Positions 1 to 12,058 of a stretch of 64,000 bases of DNA are shown here, piece by piece. The stretch's first letter is position 1. Every line of letters starts with the position of its first letter. A program made the translations under genes and the position numbers. The notes below the pieces were generated by a model. It was not told the DNA's origin. It did no database searches and saw nothing but the letters and a program-made list of their open reading frames with translations. Source of the stretch: Primulina eburnea (Eukaryota > Streptophyta > Magnoliopsida > Lamiales > Gesneriaceae); contig NC_133104.1 of NCBI RefSeq assembly GCF_022965805.1, forward strand, positions 27,400,069-27,464,068, given 5' to 3'.

Positions 1-983
1 CTTTGAGCTCCACTACCTGCCTGGGCTGATTTCCCCGTCTTACTAGGACAGACTCTAGCAAAATGGCCCGGCCGACCACAAACATTGCAAACCCCTTGCA
101 CTCCAACACACTGATTATTGGAATGCTTTCCTCCACAGTGATCACAGTAAGGTCCACTATAGCGATATCCCCCACGGTTCCCTGAACTCCCTGAACTCGA
201 AGAACTAGAACTAGGCTTCTTAAATTGCTTCCCACGTGGACGAAGAGATGCAGAACCAGATGAACTGAATTGTTGCCTCCCCGACTGATGATGTTGGGTA
301 GGCACTCGATTGCCACTCCTCTTAAGACTAGCTTCAGCCCTTTTTGCTATTTCCACTGCTTCAAGATAATTCAGTGGCTTACCGGTAGAAACAAAAGGGT
401 GCAGATGATCGTTCAATCCTTCAATAAAACTCTCAACAACAGCAATCTGACTCGCAGCCACATGAGGAGCATATCTCAACATAGCATAAAAAGAATCTGC
501 ATACTCCGCAACTGACATAACGCCTTGTTTCAGGTTATGAAACTCAGAAGCCTTAGAACTATAGAATGATGGAGGACAATAACTTTCCTTAAACTTCAGC
601 TTGAATATATCCCAAGATGGAATGATCCTCTGAGCATCCAAAGTCATCAATGTAGTAGACCACCACATTTTAGCACGATCTTTCAACTGATGCACAGCTA
701 ATCTCAACCGACACTCTGGAGGATACTCAATCAAATCGAACAATTCCTCAATCTCAGAAATCCATAACTCAGCTTTCTCAGCTCCCTCCGAACCACTGAA
801 TCGAGGAGGATGCATAGAATGGAAACGCGCAACTAACTCATCCATCCTAAGCTGCTCTAGATGATCAGCAGCTTGCTCAACAAAAGTATCACCAACAACA
901 CGGACACGAGGTATACCACGTCCACGACCTCGACCTCGAGCTACAGGAATCTCATCAATAGGAATTTCTCCACCTCTCTCCAT
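1..983 (-). CDS. Gag of Ty3/gypsy element G0 (3' end outside window)
   Basis: The frame is open from the ATG at 983 down to base 1 (327 codons) without a stop and continues past the window. It encodes the capsid/nucleocapsid precursor that packages element RNA. Residues 17-23 are an Arg-Gly run. About 60-200 form the retrotransposon gag core, with AKMWWST at 104-110. The Ser/Gly-rich linker is at 238-270. Two zinc knuckles follow: C280-x2-C-x3-H-x4-C292 and C299-x2-C-x4-H-x4-C312. This pair fits chromovirus-type gypsy Gag. The start lies just downstream (on the minus strand) of a tRNA-Met type PBS and LTR, which supports the ATG choice. No break is visible, unlike G1 and G3, so G0 may be younger or better preserved. 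Confidence 0.9.
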   Translation of the reverse strand, partial: MERGGEIPIDEIPVARGRGRGRGIPRVRVVGDTFVEQAADHLEQLRMDELVARFHSMHPPRFSGSEGAEKAELWISEIEELFDLIEYPPECRLRLAVHQLKDRAKMWWSTTLMTLDAQRIIPSWDIFKLKFKESYCPPSFYSSKASEFHNLKQGVMSVAEYADSFYAMLRYAPHVAASQIAVVESFIEGLNDHLHPFVSTGKPLNYLEAVEIAKRAEASLKRSGNRVPTQHHQSGRQQFSSSGSASLRPRGKQFKKPSSSSSSSGSSGNRGGYRYSGPYCDHCGGKHSNNQCVGVQGVCNVCGRPGHFARVCPSKTGKSAQAGSGAQ

Positions 984-1136
984 TCTATATATAAAACACC
1001 AAAACAATTAGAATGGAAGTAGACAAATCATATATTTACATAAACATGCTGTCAAGTAGCATACACATGCGCAACAACCATTTTAGTGCCAAGACTCGAG
1101 TGTCCTAGACTATAGTTCGAGCGTATCCCAGTTTAC

Positions 1137-1148
1137 GCTCTGATACCA
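1137..1148 (-). other. tRNA-Met primer binding site of G0
   Basis: Read on the minus strand this is TGGTATCAGAGC, complementary to the 3' end of initiator tRNA-Met. It lies three bases inside the LTR end, the usual spacing for plant gypsy elements. Confidence 0.9.
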
Positions 1149-1151
1149 AGA

Positions 1152-3491
1152 TGTGAGGCCCATTTACTCTAATGACAATTAATGATCAAACAATAATGGT
1201 TTGATTTAAAACTGCAGCGGAAAAAGGTTTAAAATACTTTAAAACGGACCTCAGGGCCTAGAAAAATTTCGGCATGACCTCCCCATAAATAGGACATCCC
1301 GAAAACACAAACAACAGTTTATATCAAAATATACTCCAACTAGAGTCAACAACCTATAGCCACACTGGCCAGGACTAAACAGAATTTAAAACTTACCAAA
1401 TACCCACCAGATCAAGAATATCACAGAGTCGCCTCAGAACATAACCAGAACAACCAAATATCAATACAGATACACGGGGCATCTCCCCGGCAAATAAACT
1501 ACAATACGATACTGAAACAAACTCAATACATACATATATACTAACTGGGAGACTCCACTGAACTAAACCAAGCAATCCAACCTCAATCCTGAGCTCCACT
1601 GGCGGAACCCCGGTCTGATGCTACAAAACGACTCGGGAGATCTACCATGGTGCCCAAAAGCAACCACAGCAGCCCCCCCAGTAAACAACTGAGGTTAGGA
1701 TTCTGGTATGAAACAGTTCAACAATAACAACAATAAACATAAATCATGCATAATCATATAATAAAATGTAATATGCAATGCATGAAAGGCTCGATGAATA
1801 ACCGGGTAACAGGAGCCAACAAACGGTACGATAACAACTGGAATAATGCTCGAGCAACAACACAGGGGAGCTACATCGTCATGCAGCTAAACCGCCCTGC
1901 CAAGTATGCGAGGTATGCCAAGCTGTGCTGAATAACACCCCTGACTCGGCCTCCATACAGCTGATACGCTAAAACAGGATGGCACAACAGAACGAACTAG
2001 ATGACACAATCCCAGCGCTCACCTCAAAAGGCTGCACTAACCACGGGATTGTTCAATCACATCTACGGTCTCATGTGCATAGGCCTATCAGCCACACAAT
2101 GATCCCGAGATAAACAACAGTGCCAGATAACAACGGATATCAACAATGGCTAACAAGAACGATAGGGCTCAACATGAATGTCATAACAGTATGCCCGATG
2201 CTAAATGCCAATAATATGTTAAAAACATAAACATATATCACAACGAAGGCATTTAACAATTTACAACATTCAACAAGTCATAAACACGATCCATGTAACA
2301 CAGAATGACAATTAAACATAATTTATGTTTTACCGTCGTATGTTACCGAGCTGTAACATACCTGAACCGACTTTAAAATCACAACAAGCTCAACTTTAAT
2401 CTCCTCGACCTAACAATGATAAAAATAGGTCGAATAATTCACAATTCGCCAATAACACTAAATTAATCCAACTTATTGATTTTTAATTATCAAAACTTAA
2501 TTCCTAACTCCAAACAATTCTGAAATTTCAACTAAATAACCGTAATTCTCCAAAATAATCAAACGATTAACTCGATACTAATTCACAAACTCTTCGATTT
2601 ATACCTCAAAGTTCTCCAACGATCGAACCTACAATATAAACCCAATATATACGTCAATGTAATGCATTAACATCGACAAAACGGAATTAAATCGAAGCGA
2701 GTAAAATTACACTTCGGGGCAGCCTACTTATGCACCGAAAAATCTGGAATTGGATCCAAAAATTACCAAGATCGAAGTATAAACTAGTCGCTAGCGGTCC
2801 AATGTTGCTACTCGCCGGAAAAGACGCCGGAAAACACTATTCACGACCAAAAACCGAACTGAAAACTAGCTGGAAAATGCAGGAACAACAAGGTAAGATT
2901 TAAGCTTCAAATCCTTGCTCAATATACTCCAAAGAACCAAGAAAAACCAAGGAATAGCTCACCTAAACTCGAACAACAAACTCGAAAAAGAGCAGTCCCG
3001 AAACAGGGCTCGATTGGGGCTGAAACGAGCATCAAAAGTGGCGATTCATAGTTCAAAACGAAGCTATGGATGTGAGGAAGAAAACCCCTCAAACCGTTCG
3101 TGATTTGGACGCCGGACGGAGGAGATATCGCGATTTTCCCACGGCTGCTACAAGTGTGACGGGAATTGGGTTGGGGAAATGGGTTTCCTTTCTTCTCTCC
3201 TTCTTTTATCCTTCTCTCACTTCTAAGACAAGTTGTGTGTATGTATATGTATATTAGTTACTAAAAAAAATAGTAACACATGCCCAATAATCTCGGTTTA
3301 TATTTATTTTGCTCTTGTGTGTTATTTAAACTCTATATGTATTTTATATCGTTAAATTCTCCGATATTCTAAAATACATATTTTTAACACACTACCTGAA
3401 TTTATTTGGCATAAATAATTATTTTAATTTACAACTCAATAATTATTCTAATTATGCCAAATTACCGGATAATTAATTACAGGGCCTTACA
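1152..3491 (-). repeat. 5' LTR of G0, 2340 bp
   Basis: On the minus strand it starts TGTAAGGCCCTG and ends GGGCCTCACA, so it has TG...CA termini. The short ORFs inside it (for example near 1393-1599 and 1746-1931) have no recognisable product and are treated as chance. Nothing else is visible in this stretch. Confidence 0.85.
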
Positions 3492-3521
3492 TCCCCTGCC
3501 ACCTCTTCCTCGGGAATACAT
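3492..3521 (-). pseudogene. First ten codons of pararetrovirus ORF3 (copy A)
   Basis: After the RNase H stop near 3539 a new ATG at 3521 opens a frame beginning MYSRGRGGRG. After exactly ten codons it is cut by the TG end of the G0 LTR. By position it should be the N-terminus of the ORF whose C-terminal part appears at 11666-12033, 26178-27029 and 63046-64000. An Arg-Gly N-terminus suggests nucleic-acid binding; this is inference only. Confidence 0.55.
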
Positions 3522-3538
3522 ATCTGTAAATGAAAACA

Positions 3539-5632
3539 TTAGGATAAATATTCTCGAGTTAAAAAATCAGGTAGATGATTATCTTCACCTTTTTTATAAA
3601 TAATTTCAAAATCAAAAGGAGCTAAATGAGCCTGCCATCTAGCAAACATTTGCTTAGACACATCATGTTTAAAATCTTTATTAAACATAAATTTTGCAGA
3701 TTTGTAGTCAGTTTTTATAATAAACTTTTGATTGTATAAATCATCTTGAAATTTTAAGATACATCTAACAATAGCTAAAATTTCTTTTGCTACTGTGGAG
3801 TAATTTTTCTGGGCATTATTCCATTTCCCAGAATAAAATCTTATAAGATATTCTTGTTTTGTTTGGGGATTTTTTTGTTTCAAAATTCCACCAAAACCTA
3901 TATTCGAGGCATCTGTTTCTACAATTTTATCCCAGAAAGGATTTGCCAGCATAAGACAAGGAAGATTCTTAACTTTATCTTTAATAATCTGAACAGCTTT
4001 AGTATGCTTATCTGTCCAAGGTAAAGGATTTTTCTTAAGTCTATCATATAAGATAGCAGAATCTTTAGTAAGATTTTGAATATAAGGAGAAATATAATTT
4101 AAACTCCCTAAAAATCTTTGCAACTGAGTTTTATCAGTTATTATATCAGGAAATTTTGATCCAAACTCAATAATTCTTTGAATAGGAATTATTTCCCTTT
4201 TTCAATCATATGACCAAGAAAACGAATATTAGTTTGAAATAAAATCATTTTAGATTTTGAAATAACTAATCCATTTTGAATAACAATATTTTTAAACATT
4301 TCTAAATGTTTAAAATGTATTTCAATATCATTTGAAAACACTAAGATATCATCAATGTAAACAATTATAAAATTGCTATAATTATAAAAAATATCATTCA
4401 TAATTTGTTGAAATTCTGAAGGGGCATTTTTAAGTCCAAATGGCATTACTGTCCATTCATAATGTCCTATTGGAACATTAAAAGCAGTTTTATATCTATC
4501 AGATTCTTTTATTTGAATCTGCCAAAATCCTGATTTTAAATCAAATTTTGAAAATATGATTGCATGAACTAATCTGTCTAATAAATCTTTTTTATTAGGA
4601 ATAGGATGCCTAATCCATTTTAAAACCTTATTAAGGGGTTTATAGTTTATGACTAATCTCGGAACACCTCTTTCCTGCTCTGAATGTTTATTAACATAAA
4701 AAGCAGTACAAGACCAAAGAGATTGAGAAGGTTTTATTAAACCTTTATCTAACAAAGAATGAATTTCATTCTTGCATAATTCTAAATATTCAGAATTCAT
4801 TTGACAAGGACGAGCCTTAGTAGGAATATTTCTTTCCTGGAAATCATCTTCATAAGGAAGAGATATAATATGTTTTTTTCTATCCCAAAAAGCATTAGGA
4901 AGATCATTACATATTTCTAATGAAAATTTATTATAAATAATTTTTATTTTTTCCTGTAATTTAGGATTCTGTAATTTTTCATCTATTGTAAGAAATTTTA
5001 TTTCTTCTTTTAAAGAATTTATTTGAAAGGTTTTTCTTTCAATCTGTTCTTCTAATTCATTTAAAATTCTATGAACAGGTTTAGTTATAAACTTAAAGGA
5101 AATAGAATTACCTTGAAAAGTTCCTATAATACCTGTTTCATCAACATAGGTTAAAGGATATATTTGATAAATAAAAGGAAGACCAAGTATAAGTTGGCTA
5201 GAAATATCTTTCGCTAGTAAAAAAACTGGTTTGAATACAGTTTTTATCTTTGCAAATATAAGCTTTAGGTAATTTATAGTTTATTTCTAAAGGTTCTCCT
5301 CCTGCATGAGAAAGAGAATGTGTAGTTTTATGAAAATATTTTGTAGGAATTAATCCTTCCTGTATAACATTTAAATCTGCACCACTATCTATCATAGCAA
5401 TGAAATTCTTTTTATAAGAATTATCAATTAATAAAGTAATTTTAGTATACCATTTTTGAGATATTATCATACTCAAAACAGATAAATGTTTCTGATTATT
5501 ATCAGGAAATGAAATATCTTGAATATTTTCAAAACATTCAGAAATTGAATTATTATTATTTTCAATGACTGTAATACGATAATTTAAACTATTATTGTTA
5601 TTATGTAAAATTTTTACTTGTTCTTTTAGATT
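3539..5632 (-). pseudogene. Pararetrovirus protease-RT-RNase H region, copy A, frameshifted
   Basis: This is the downstream part of the viral polyprotein, which matures capsid proteins and reverse-transcribes the pregenomic RNA. Visible in order on the minus strand: aspartic protease with DSGADLNVI (near 5390-5370), the RT core with KFDLKSGFWQI and catalytic YIDD (4189-4800), and an RNase H-like stretch with ETDASNIGFGG, ending at the stop near 3539. Breaks: a frameshift near 5216 after the protease in a T-rich run, and another near 4190 between RT and RNase H. The link to the capsid frame is interrupted by the solo LTR. The frame from about 5216 to 4189 seems otherwise open. It cannot make a full polyprotein. 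Confidence 0.9.
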
Positions 5633-6969
5633 ATTAATGTGGGGACCCGGACGCTAATCATGTTCTTAATATCATTGGGACTAAATCAATTATAATAAAC
5701 AGGGTCTAATTTTTTTTTTTAAAATACGGAAGGTAATTGAATCAAACTCCTATACATATCAGTATAAAAGTATAAATCTGATAAAATATACAATCATACA
5801 TACTCAGGTTCAACAACTACTATCAAGTGTTTAAACCCTAGCTCTAGTCCAAGTCCGGTATCACCACTCTAATCTCGGTCTGTCTTCACCTCTGTGACCC
5901 TGTACCTGTCCCACCTGTTGCCATAGACACATACAAACAAGACAACAGCCGGATAACTCATGTGAGATATAAATATCCCAGTATAAACAATGTATTAAAT
6001 GCAATCATATAAAACATATATAAAAGCATAAACAAACATCAAAACATGTATCTAGTCTGACTACATGAATCAATGACTCGTGATCTAATCTTATCTTATC
6101 TCAAATCTAGGGATCCCAATCTAATTTAGACTTTGGTATGCTGTATCGAGTATGTGAGATAGACGTCGATCTACATCTAAGGCTCTTCGATACACCGTAA
6201 GTCTAGAGTCTTATCGGTTCTGAGAAAGACTCGGCGGTTCTGCCCTAGCTAGGCTGATCTGCTCTAGACTCGGACTCTGACTCTGTTCTAAGTCAATACA
6301 TGCACATATCAATCTGATAATCTGCAAATATCAATGCAATAAAGTAAAGTATGTGATTTAGAGAAACTCAAGTCAAACCTAACTCGAGTTGTGCAATCCC
6401 GAATCAACATTTATTTATACCTTTCGTGCTGTCGCTCTGATACAATCGAAGTCTCGATTCAAAATCTGTCACTGTTCAATCTGGCAATGAGAATATCAAT
6501 ATTCTGAATCCATATTCTAATCAATTCAAAACATCTCTGTTTTATCAAATTCTGACAGTATAATGGTACAATCTTGCGATACTGATAATACTATATCAGT
6601 CTATATCAATTCCAACCATTTACAATCAACCACCGTACAAAATCTGATATCACTTCTCAGTCAATTTCCTTCTGAAATTCATAACAATTCCATATTCAGT
6701 CCGTTTCTTAATCTGACTTCGATTCTACGCTGTCTAACATGTCAAGAACATCATATATGACGTGTATTCAATTCTGATAACATCATAATTTCAAAACATG
6801 TCAAAACGTAATAAAACTTACGTCCTGTAGTAGCCTGCGTTGCTATGAACACAGTAACGAAGTCGGATTTAAAATCTAACGGCGTAAGGATTTTTCACAA
6901 CTCTCCGAATCCTTCTTCCAGAAATTCTCTCGTCTCTTTCCTTTGCCAATTTCTGAAGAATTTCGTTTG

Positions 6970-6972
<3 letters not shown>

Positions 6973-7042
<70 letters not shown>
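6973..7042. repeat. (TA)n microsatellite, about 35 units
   Basis: Uninterrupted TA dinucleotides in the solo LTR. In the inferred LTR orientation they lie about 50 bp downstream of the palindrome array, where a TATA box would be expected. Open frames across it are artefacts. Confidence 0.95.
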
Positions 7043-7044
<2 letters not shown>

Positions 7045-7092
7045 CAACGTTGCATAATACACCACCTGTCGATTTTCCATTTTGCATGTCTC

Positions 7093-7271
7093 GCGCTCGG
7101 GCGGTGGTAGATTACCGCTCGAGCGCGGCCTTCTCTGTCCAAAGCATTTTCGAATGCACCCTTGGCGCTCGGGCGGTCAAAAACTACCGCCCGGGCGCCA
7201 AATCTTCTGCCCGCAACGTAAATTTGATGAACATTGGCGCTCGGGCGGTCAAAAACTACCGCTCGGGCGCC
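7093..7271. repeat. Three-unit palindrome array, 72 bp period (solo LTR)
   Basis: Units at 7093-7126, 7164-7199 and 7236-7271. Each is an inverted repeat with arms like GGCGCTCGGGCGGT and ACCGCCCGGGCGCC around a 7-8 nt loop. The same hairpin module occurs in the Athila-like element at 48302-48552 and 55203-55380. On the minus strand the array precedes the (TA)n tract. Confidence 0.92.
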
Positions 7272-7407
7272 AGACTCTCTGTCCCCAAGTTATGCCATTC
7301 GTATACTTGGCTCAATTTGGTCTCGTAATAGCCCATCTATAATTATATCAATTTAACCTCAAAAATCTTTGATTAACATGATATAAGATCTAGGGCATTA
7401 CAATTAA

Positions 7408-9613
7408 TCTCTTTAACTAAATCCTGTATAGTAACTGGATTTTGTTGACTATATTTTTTCTGTAAAAAATTTTTAACTTCTTTCACGGAATAAGCTTGTT
7501 CTTGTTTAACAAGAATGTTATTATCATTGTTACTTGTTGAAGCAATATTCTCCATTTGATCTATAATAGTAGATTTTAAGATTGGGTCCTTAATCATTTT
7601 AAGGAATTCTAAAATATTATTGTTAGTTAAAACATTAATATTTAAATCTTGAAATTGAGACATAAGTTTATAAAACTCATCATTTTTATTATTATCCTCT
7701 ATAGGATTAACACAAGATTTTCCTAGAATACAATTATTGCATTCTTCTAAATCTGAAATATCAGATTCATTATCTATAATTTCTTCTGAATTATAAGATT
7801 CTGAAGAATTTTCAGTTTCACTGTCAGAATTATTATTTGAATCCATTATTATTTTAAATAATTTTTCTTTTAGATTATCATCTATATCTAAATTATTAAT
7901 TTTGTTTTTAGCCCAACATTGATTAGCATAATGTCCTGGCTTTTTACATTTTCTACAAGTTATTAATTTATTTTTAGCTTTATTAGCTTTTCTTTCAGCT
8001 TTCCATGATTCACGGATTTCTTTTCTTTTCTTCTTTCTATATTTTTGTCTATCAGACAAATGTCTTTTCTTATAAATCTTATCATCCTTATCTTTAATTT
8101 TCTTCTTACCTTTATTAGGTAAGTCCATACCAAATTGATCACAAAATTTACCTAGTTGTTTTTTCTCTAGTAAATTCTGTCTTTTAATTTGATTATTTAA
8201 TTTTAATTCATTACAAAGAGCTAAACCCTCTTTATTACCATAAGTATAATTATCATAAGAGATATTTATATCATCTTTTCTTAATACTTTTCTTACCCTT
8301 TCAGCAAATAAGAAAGGTAGACCATCTATAAATTTAGCTTTCCAAAGACTATTATTACAGTCTGGAATCTCATAAATACGAGATAAGAAAGTATCTTTAT
8401 ACCATCTAAAATCAGTAAGTGTTTTACATTTTAGATTACTTAATAAAGTTCTAATTTGTTCACTATTATCAGTGAATTTTCCAGTAAAATGTTCAATCAT
8501 AGTCAATATTAATGTATAAACTACATTTTCTGATTGAATATTATTTTTCATTTTTATAGAATTAAATATTTCATCTTTTTGAGAATAATGTAAATAATTA
8601 TCCCACCAACCTTTAAGTTGGCCAGTGAATCCTGCTGTTATCATTTTAGCAATATTTTTATCAGTATTACCTGATGATTTACACACAGTACTATACATAA
8701 GCATTCTGTGAGCAGTATTATAAATTTGCCTATCACTAAAACCCTCAATATTCCATTCATAAATATTTTTTCCATTATAACTATTAGCGAAAATATATTC
8801 ATTTTCTTCAATAAGGACATCCATGGGAGTAGGTTTATTATAATAATATTTGGATGTAGTAGGTCTATCAGCCCATTTAATTTTATTAATCTCTTCATCA
8901 GAATTATTAATCTTTTCTAATTCTTCAAACTCTTCATTAAGAGTATTTAAATTAAGATTTCTAAATTTTTCTTCTATTAACTTTTCTATATCAGAAATAG
9001 AGGATTTAAATTTAAAATCCTTGATATCAGGAGGGGATTGTATAGATGAAGTAGCAACAGAAACAATATTATTTTCTGGTTCTTCTATATGAACATTTGG
9101 TTTGATTTTATTAATAGCTAAAATAATTTTATCAATACGATCTTTAAGAGAATTAATCTCTTCTCCTATAATCGTAAGATATAAATTTGTATAATTCTGT
9201 TTTTCAATTATCTGATTTATATGTTTTACAGTAATTTGTAACATATCATTCTCAAATAATTTTGAAAAGGCAGTAAAATTTAAAATTTTATTATTCTTTT
9301 CTATAATAAAAGATTTTTGAGGAGGATAAACAGATTTTTGAATCTGTCCTGAAGAAAGTTTATAATTTCTTTCAAGAATAGAAATATAATCTATAATAAA
9401 TGTTTTGAAAAACCAAGGAACAAAATGTATTAATTTATTCTGATTTTCACAATATTTATAAAATGTTGAAACAATATATTCAAACTCTTCTTCAGAGAAA
9501 CTTTTAAAGTACCAATCTCTGAAAGATTCCCATTTGGATAAATAAAATTCTGCATTAATCTTTGCTCTAGCAGAAGATCCTTTAGTAAAATCAATTTTTG
9601 ATTTACTATCCAT
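7408..9613 (-). CDS. Pararetrovirus capsid part of polyprotein, copy A
   Basis: The frame opens at the ATG at 9613, whose A overlaps the movement protein stop (TAATG), an arrangement used for coupled re-initiation. It is open for over 730 codons until the solo LTR (the chance read-through stop is at 7373). Visible features: a Lys-rich basic tract, a CRKCKKPGHYANQC zinc knuckle (CX2CX4HX4C) typical of caulimovirid coat proteins, and acidic Ser/Glu/Asp runs after it. A 24 nt in-frame loss relative to copy B lies before the Lys-rich tract. The product would package viral nucleic acid. The protease and RT that should follow lie beyond the solo LTR at 5632-3539. Confidence 0.88.
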
Positions 9614-10666
9614 TAAATACTAAAATTCATTTCTGAAACTGTATCAGTTTCTCTAACTTTTTGAAAGTTACTTTTATGAACAATATTATTTTGATTTATA
9701 ATTAAATCATCTACTGTATTAGTAGATTCTAAATCTTCTCTAACTTGAGAAGTAGATGCTCTAGAAGTTTGTGGTATATCTACCATGTAATCTAGAGGAG
9801 AAATAAAAGAATGACTAGATCTTGATCTAGCATATATAGAAGATGGTAATAATCTTATTTGTTCATTATTAAACTGTATTTGAACAGATCCTTCATTATT
9901 TTGAATAACTTGTTGTAAATCTCTATTTATTATAGGATTTCTAGGAACAGCTTGTTCAATTATCCAGTTTTCTGGAAATTCAATTTCTTCCCATTTTATA
10001 GATCTACGGGTTGTAATATTAGATCTATTAAAATTAGTTTCTATAAGAAAAGTTTCATTTAATTTTTTATCTATTCTTTTACACATAGGATTCAGTGTAA
10101 ATAATGGTTTATAATATATACGATAACAGATACATATAACTTCTGTTCCAGGAGTATAATTATAACCATGAGTTTTAACATTTAATGTTAAAGAATCTTA
10201 TATTAATATCAGATAAAGATAAAGATAAATTTGGATAAACATCAAAATATACTGGACCATGAGCCAGACTAGATTGAATTATTCCCATAAGGGATTGTTT
10301 CCAATTCAAATTTCTACCATCTCTTAAAGCTGCTATAAAGCTTTCTGGTAAACCTTCTAAAGTTAAAGGTCTAAAAGCAATTTGAATTAAACCTATATGA
10401 ATAAATTTATAATTTTTCATATAAGGCATAATATCTTTATTATTTAACAATCTAATAACCATTTCTTCATTATGAAGAGGTACTGATGATTCTGTAGTTT
10501 TAACTACTTGTATAAAACCAATTCTTTCAAAAGTTCCTAACTTATAGATCATTTAAGATTCTATCTTAGGAATATTCCATTTATTCAATAAATCTAAATT
10601 TTCAGGTAAATCATATTATTCATTTAAATTGTTATTAACAGTTTCTTTTAAACTGAAAATATTCAT
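9613..10666 (-). pseudogene. Pararetrovirus movement protein, copy A, broken
   Basis: The position just after the PBS and before the capsid ORF, and a core with IHIGLIQIAFRPL and FDVYPNLSLSLSD, fit the 30K-superfamily movement protein, which enlarges plasmodesmata for cell-to-cell spread. The presumed start is the ATG at 10666. Breaks against copy B: two in-frame stops near the N-terminus (a Glu and a Lys codon became TAA, near 10620 and 10552) and a 2 nt loss near 10196, after which the frame ends early. The C-terminal part (9613-10086) stays open. Copy B has a different break, so the two copies decayed independently. Confidence 0.82.
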
Positions 10667-10707
10667 TTGAATAAAAAGTGCTAAATTATTAACCAGACTA
10701 TTTCCAA

Positions 10708-10721
10708 GCCTCTGATACCCA
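10708..10721 (-). other. Degenerate tRNA-Met primer site, copy A
   Basis: The minus strand reads TGGGTATCAGAGGC where copy B has the canonical TGGTATCAGAGCC. An extra G and a base change would weaken priming. Confidence 0.75.
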
Positions 10722-11665
10722 TCTGAGGCTTGGAATCAAAGAAGAATGTGATACGTGGCATTGTTTTACCAAACTTTTCCTTAGTGGCTTTCGCACACAT
10801 GGAGATTATTGGTTTCCAGCCTATATACCATTTTCAACTCAAATTGAGCTAAGAAAAAGAGAAATTTAAACTCCAGAATAATAATGAATATAAGATTCTT
10901 GTTTGGAATTTTTACAAAACACAAAGGATTTACGAAAGATATACCAAAGAAATTAAACAACAGAGGATTTACCGAGGGCCCAAAGAATCATAAATTCATA
11001 AAAAATCACCCATGAACGCCTTAAACGCCATTTCTCGGCTAATCAGGCTGAAGGGCTACAACATGAATTTATTCTTCTCGGATAAACTCGAACCTTGTGT
11101 TCACCATTTCCTGGTTCATCTTCTTACCTTATGTTCTAACCAAAGACTCTTATATTACATTAGATTCCAGAAATTTAAATAAATCTTTTATTATATCAAT
11201 CTGATTCCAAGTTACAAATAAATATAGATCATGTCATAGTAAGGAAAATAATTTAGCACGAATGCTTTAGCCTGTCATTCAGGCTAATCTCTGAAATATA
11301 AAATTAAAAATAGTAAATAAAAACAGAAAATAAAAACAGTAAACTTACAAGGTTGTAAACAGAACTTCAAACTTTTATTGATTAACTTCAGAAGGGTTGT
11401 ATACAAGAGAGAGTAGAGAGGGGAGCAAACTCGACCGTGTCTTTCTAAGAACACAGAAGTAACCTATATATAGATAGAAGAGTCGGACATCAAACCCCGG
11501 ATTCCATCTTAAAATAAAAATAGTACATGCTTTATTAAAGCAAAAGCAACTTTTGTTACAAAATTCAAAAAGTAAATAGTGATATGCCACCCGCTTTTTG
11601 TCATGATATTCCATGATGTGGTATTCCACCAACTCTTGAATAGTGAGATTCCACTTTCAACGATT
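10722..11665 (-). promoter_or_regulatory. Pararetrovirus large intergenic region, copy A
   Basis: Non-coding stretch between ORF3 and the movement protein. On the minus strand TATATATA lies at 11472-11465, with a poly(A) signal AATAAA at 11379-11374 about 90 bp downstream, then a long leader up to the primer site. This is the layout of a 35S-type pregenomic RNA promoter with its terminator just after the start site. The short ORF at 11375-11632 spans the promoter and is treated as chance. Confidence 0.75.
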
Positions 11666-12033
11666 CTAATCATCTGTGATATTATTTTTCAAAGATTTTT
11701 TCAAATTTTCAAAGATATCATCAATTTGAGATAATTGAGGAATATCCTCATCTGGATCCTGTGCATCCTGCATCTTCATTAGATGTATGAATTGATTTTC
11801 ACTTGATTCGGAAGCCATTGATTTATCGGATTTTGAATCTGAACACCCAATGTTGGAGTATAAATCTTTTTTCATTTACTCAATATAAACTTCAATGATC
11901 TTCTCTTTGGAATAAATCTCAGAATATTTCTGAGTCAGGATCTTGAAAGGACTCATAGAATCTTTCTCTTTTTCCTGTTGAGTATGGAATTCTTTCTGAT
12001 ATAAAGAAATTTTTTCCTCCATATTTAGAAGAG
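11666..12033 (-). pseudogene. C-terminal part of pararetrovirus ORF3, copy A
   Basis: Matches the last third of the ORF at 26178-27029: a Glu/Lys-rich helical stretch starting LLNMEEKISLYQ, then an acidic tail ending in NITDD. One in-frame stop (GAG TAA ATG at about 11880) splits it; copy B has a Glu codon there. The N-terminal two thirds are missing and replaced by filler DNA and gypsy sequence. Function unknown. Confidence 0.8.
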
Positions 12034-12058
12034 TTTTATAAACTTCAATCATCTTCTC
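12034..12058 (-). other. 25 bp filler copied from nearby viral sequence
   Basis: At the breakpoint the minus strand reads AAAGAGAAGATGATTGAAG, which repeats almost exactly a segment of ORF3 that occurs about 130 bp further on (near 11905). Such templated filler is typical of end joining or replication template switching. Confidence 0.6.

Larger units (their letters stand above)
1..3491 (-). mobile_element. Ty3/gypsy element G0, 5' part only
   Basis: On the minus strand the order is LTR (3491 to 1152), PBS (1148-1137), leader, gag. The element runs off the left edge, so its 3' LTR and target duplication cannot be checked. Its outer LTR end abuts the first ten codons of pararetrovirus ORF3, so it inserted into copy A. 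Confidence 0.88.
5633..7407 (-). mobile_element. Solo LTR (1765 bp) with 5 bp target duplication
   Basis: The LTR is 5638-7402, flanked by ATTAA at 5633-5637 and 7403-7407. On the minus strand it starts TGTAATGCCCTA and ends GGTCCCCACA. Removing it with one duplication restores collinearity with copy B, which has uninterrupted codons at the matching place (about 31308). No internal region or second LTR is present, so it is a solo LTR left by LTR-LTR recombination. The minus orientation is inferred from end similarity to the G0 LTR. It holds a (TA)n tract and a palindrome array. No gene is seen in it. Confidence 0.93.
3492..12058 (-). mobile_element. Endogenous pararetrovirus copy A (Caulimoviridae), minus strand
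   Basis: Reading the minus strand from 12058: end of ORF3, intergenic promoter region, tRNA-Met PBS, movement protein, capsid-protease-RT-RNase H polyprotein, then the start of ORF3 again. Without the solo LTR this is about 6.8 kb, close to one circularly permuted genome. The copy is decayed by several nonsense codons, frameshifts and one 24 nt in-frame loss relative to copy B. It closely matches copy B over the shared part, so both come from one viral lineage. I cannot fix the genus; the MP / CP-Pol / 3' ORF order is compatible with petuvirus- or florendovirus-like endogenous groups. Confidence 0.9.

Noticed and set aside
1137..1148. tRNA gene
   Set aside because: The TGGTATCAGAGC matches are primer sites complementary to the tRNA 3' end; no cloverleaf is present at any of them.
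6845..7087. ORFs with long Ile-Tyr repeats
   Set aside because: Translation of the (TA)n tract on both strands.
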